39,990 bases of DNA from Paenibacillus sp. 1001270B_150601_E10 (GTDB taxonomy: Bacteria > Bacillota > Bacilli > Paenibacillales > Paenibacillaceae). Of this stretch, positions 39,573 to 39,990 are shown piece by piece (the first letter of the stretch is position 1; the number at the start of each line of letters is the position of its first letter). Made by a program: the position numbers and the translations under genes. Below the pieces are notes generated by a model. The model searched no databases and had not been told where the DNA came from. It saw only the letters and a program-made list of their open reading frames with translations. The DNA is taken from NCBI RefSeq assembly GCF_015558675.1, contig NZ_JADMOL010000004.1, forward strand, positions 258,117-298,106. Reading direction: 5' to 3'.

Positions 39573-39990
39573 ATCGGAGCTGATCAGCGAGATTAATCCA
39601 TATTCGCCTGTTGCAGAATCGTTTCGAGCACTCCGTACCCATATTCAATATGCGAACGAGCAAAAAAACGCCGTTCAAGTGATTACCATAACGTCCTCGC
39701 TTCCGAAGGAGGGGAAGACAACTATCGCGGTCAATCTCGCGATTACCTATGCCCGTGATCAGAAGAAAGTGCTGCTGATCGATGCGGACCTTCACCGCCC
39801 AAGAATACACAACATCTTTGGCAGTAATTCCGCCAACGGCCTATCCCACGTACTAGCAAATGAATGCGGATGGGAAGCTGCGATTCGCAAGACACATATC
39901 CCGAACCTGCATTTCATCGTGGCAGGCAATATTCCAAAGCATCCGGCTGAACTGCTTTCCTCGGATCGCTTCGAGCAGTTGATAGAGGAG
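39550..39990 (+). CDS. BY-type tyrosine kinase (CapB/YwqD-like), 3' partial
   Basis: 147 codons are present and the gene runs off the window. AGGAGG lies 8-13 bases before the ATG. The start is typical (NPYSPVAESFRALRTHIQY), followed by the Walker A SSLPKEGKTT (lysine 56) and Walker A' VLLIDADLHRPR (aspartates 78 and 80). The Walker B and tyrosine-rich C-terminus lie outside. It autophosphorylates when activated by the modulator protein encoded just upstream and drives polysaccharide assembly; the CpsB-type phosphatase reverses this. Confidence 0.95.
   Translation, partial: MFRRHSNKSELISEINPYSPVAESFRALRTHIQYANEQKNAVQVITITSSLPKEGKTTIAVNLAITYARDQKKVLLIDADLHRPRIHNIFGSNSANGLSHVLANECGWEAAIRKTHIPNLHFIVAGNIPKHPAELLSSDRFEQLIEE

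Overview
The window looks like chromosome from a spore-forming, low-to-moderate-GC Firmicute of the Paenibacillaceae (Paenibacillus or a close relative). This is inferred from the gene families and their style: PBSX-like tail genes, a T-box leader, LplABC-type sugar transport operons, copper-amine-oxidase stalk and Big_2 repeat secreted proteins, a yhgD/yhgE-type pair, and strong GGAGG ribosome binding sites. The sequence alone does not identify the species.

Region 1 (1-5809) is the right end of a PBSX-like prophage or tail-like particle: the C-terminus of an XkdS-type protein, a baseplate J protein, a DUF2313 protein, a 26-codon ORF, a mosaic 894-residue tail fibre, a coiled-coil fibre-associated protein and an XkdX-like protein. 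No holin or endolysin follows. Region 2 (5810-10032) holds a cation diffusion facilitator with a manganese-type metal site. It sits behind a leader that can fold into a multibranched RNA I do not recognise. Then come a decayed minus-strand gene, a secreted NlpC/P60 peptidase and a LacI-family regulator.

Region 3 (10244-16202) is amino-acid metabolism. An XRE-cupin regulator is divergent from tdh and kbl, the threonine-to-glycine pathway, and the tdh-kbl gap also has a foldable element. A T-box leader with an apparent arginine specifier (CGG) precedes an atypically long, divergent arginyl-tRNA synthetase. Region 4 (16274-21496) is a sugar-type operon: Gfo/Idh/MocA oxidoreductase, two LplB/LplC-type permeases and a lipoprotein binding protein, with a cre-like site upstream.

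Region 5 (21582-29761) contains a stalk-domain secreted protein, a possible SLH-like remnant, an NADPH-dependent FMN reductase behind a strong dyad, a small membrane protein, a TetR regulator with a YhgE/Pip-type membrane protein, and an eight-repeat Big_2 secreted protein. Region 6 (30211-36737) has the large subunit of glutamate synthase without an adjacent small subunit, a wrecked GGDEF gene and an MFS transporter.

Region 7 (36841-39990) starts an exopolysaccharide/capsule locus: a small acidic protein, a divergent XRE repressor, then a CpsB/YwqE phosphatase, a Wzz-type kinase modulator and a BY-kinase cut by the window end. Two identical 17-bp palindromes and one degenerate copy lie between the repressor and the capsule genes. 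One sits exactly between the -35 and -10 elements of a promoter facing the capsule genes, so I infer direct repression of the locus by that XRE protein. No CRISPR array, tRNA, rRNA or intact insertion sequence was seen.
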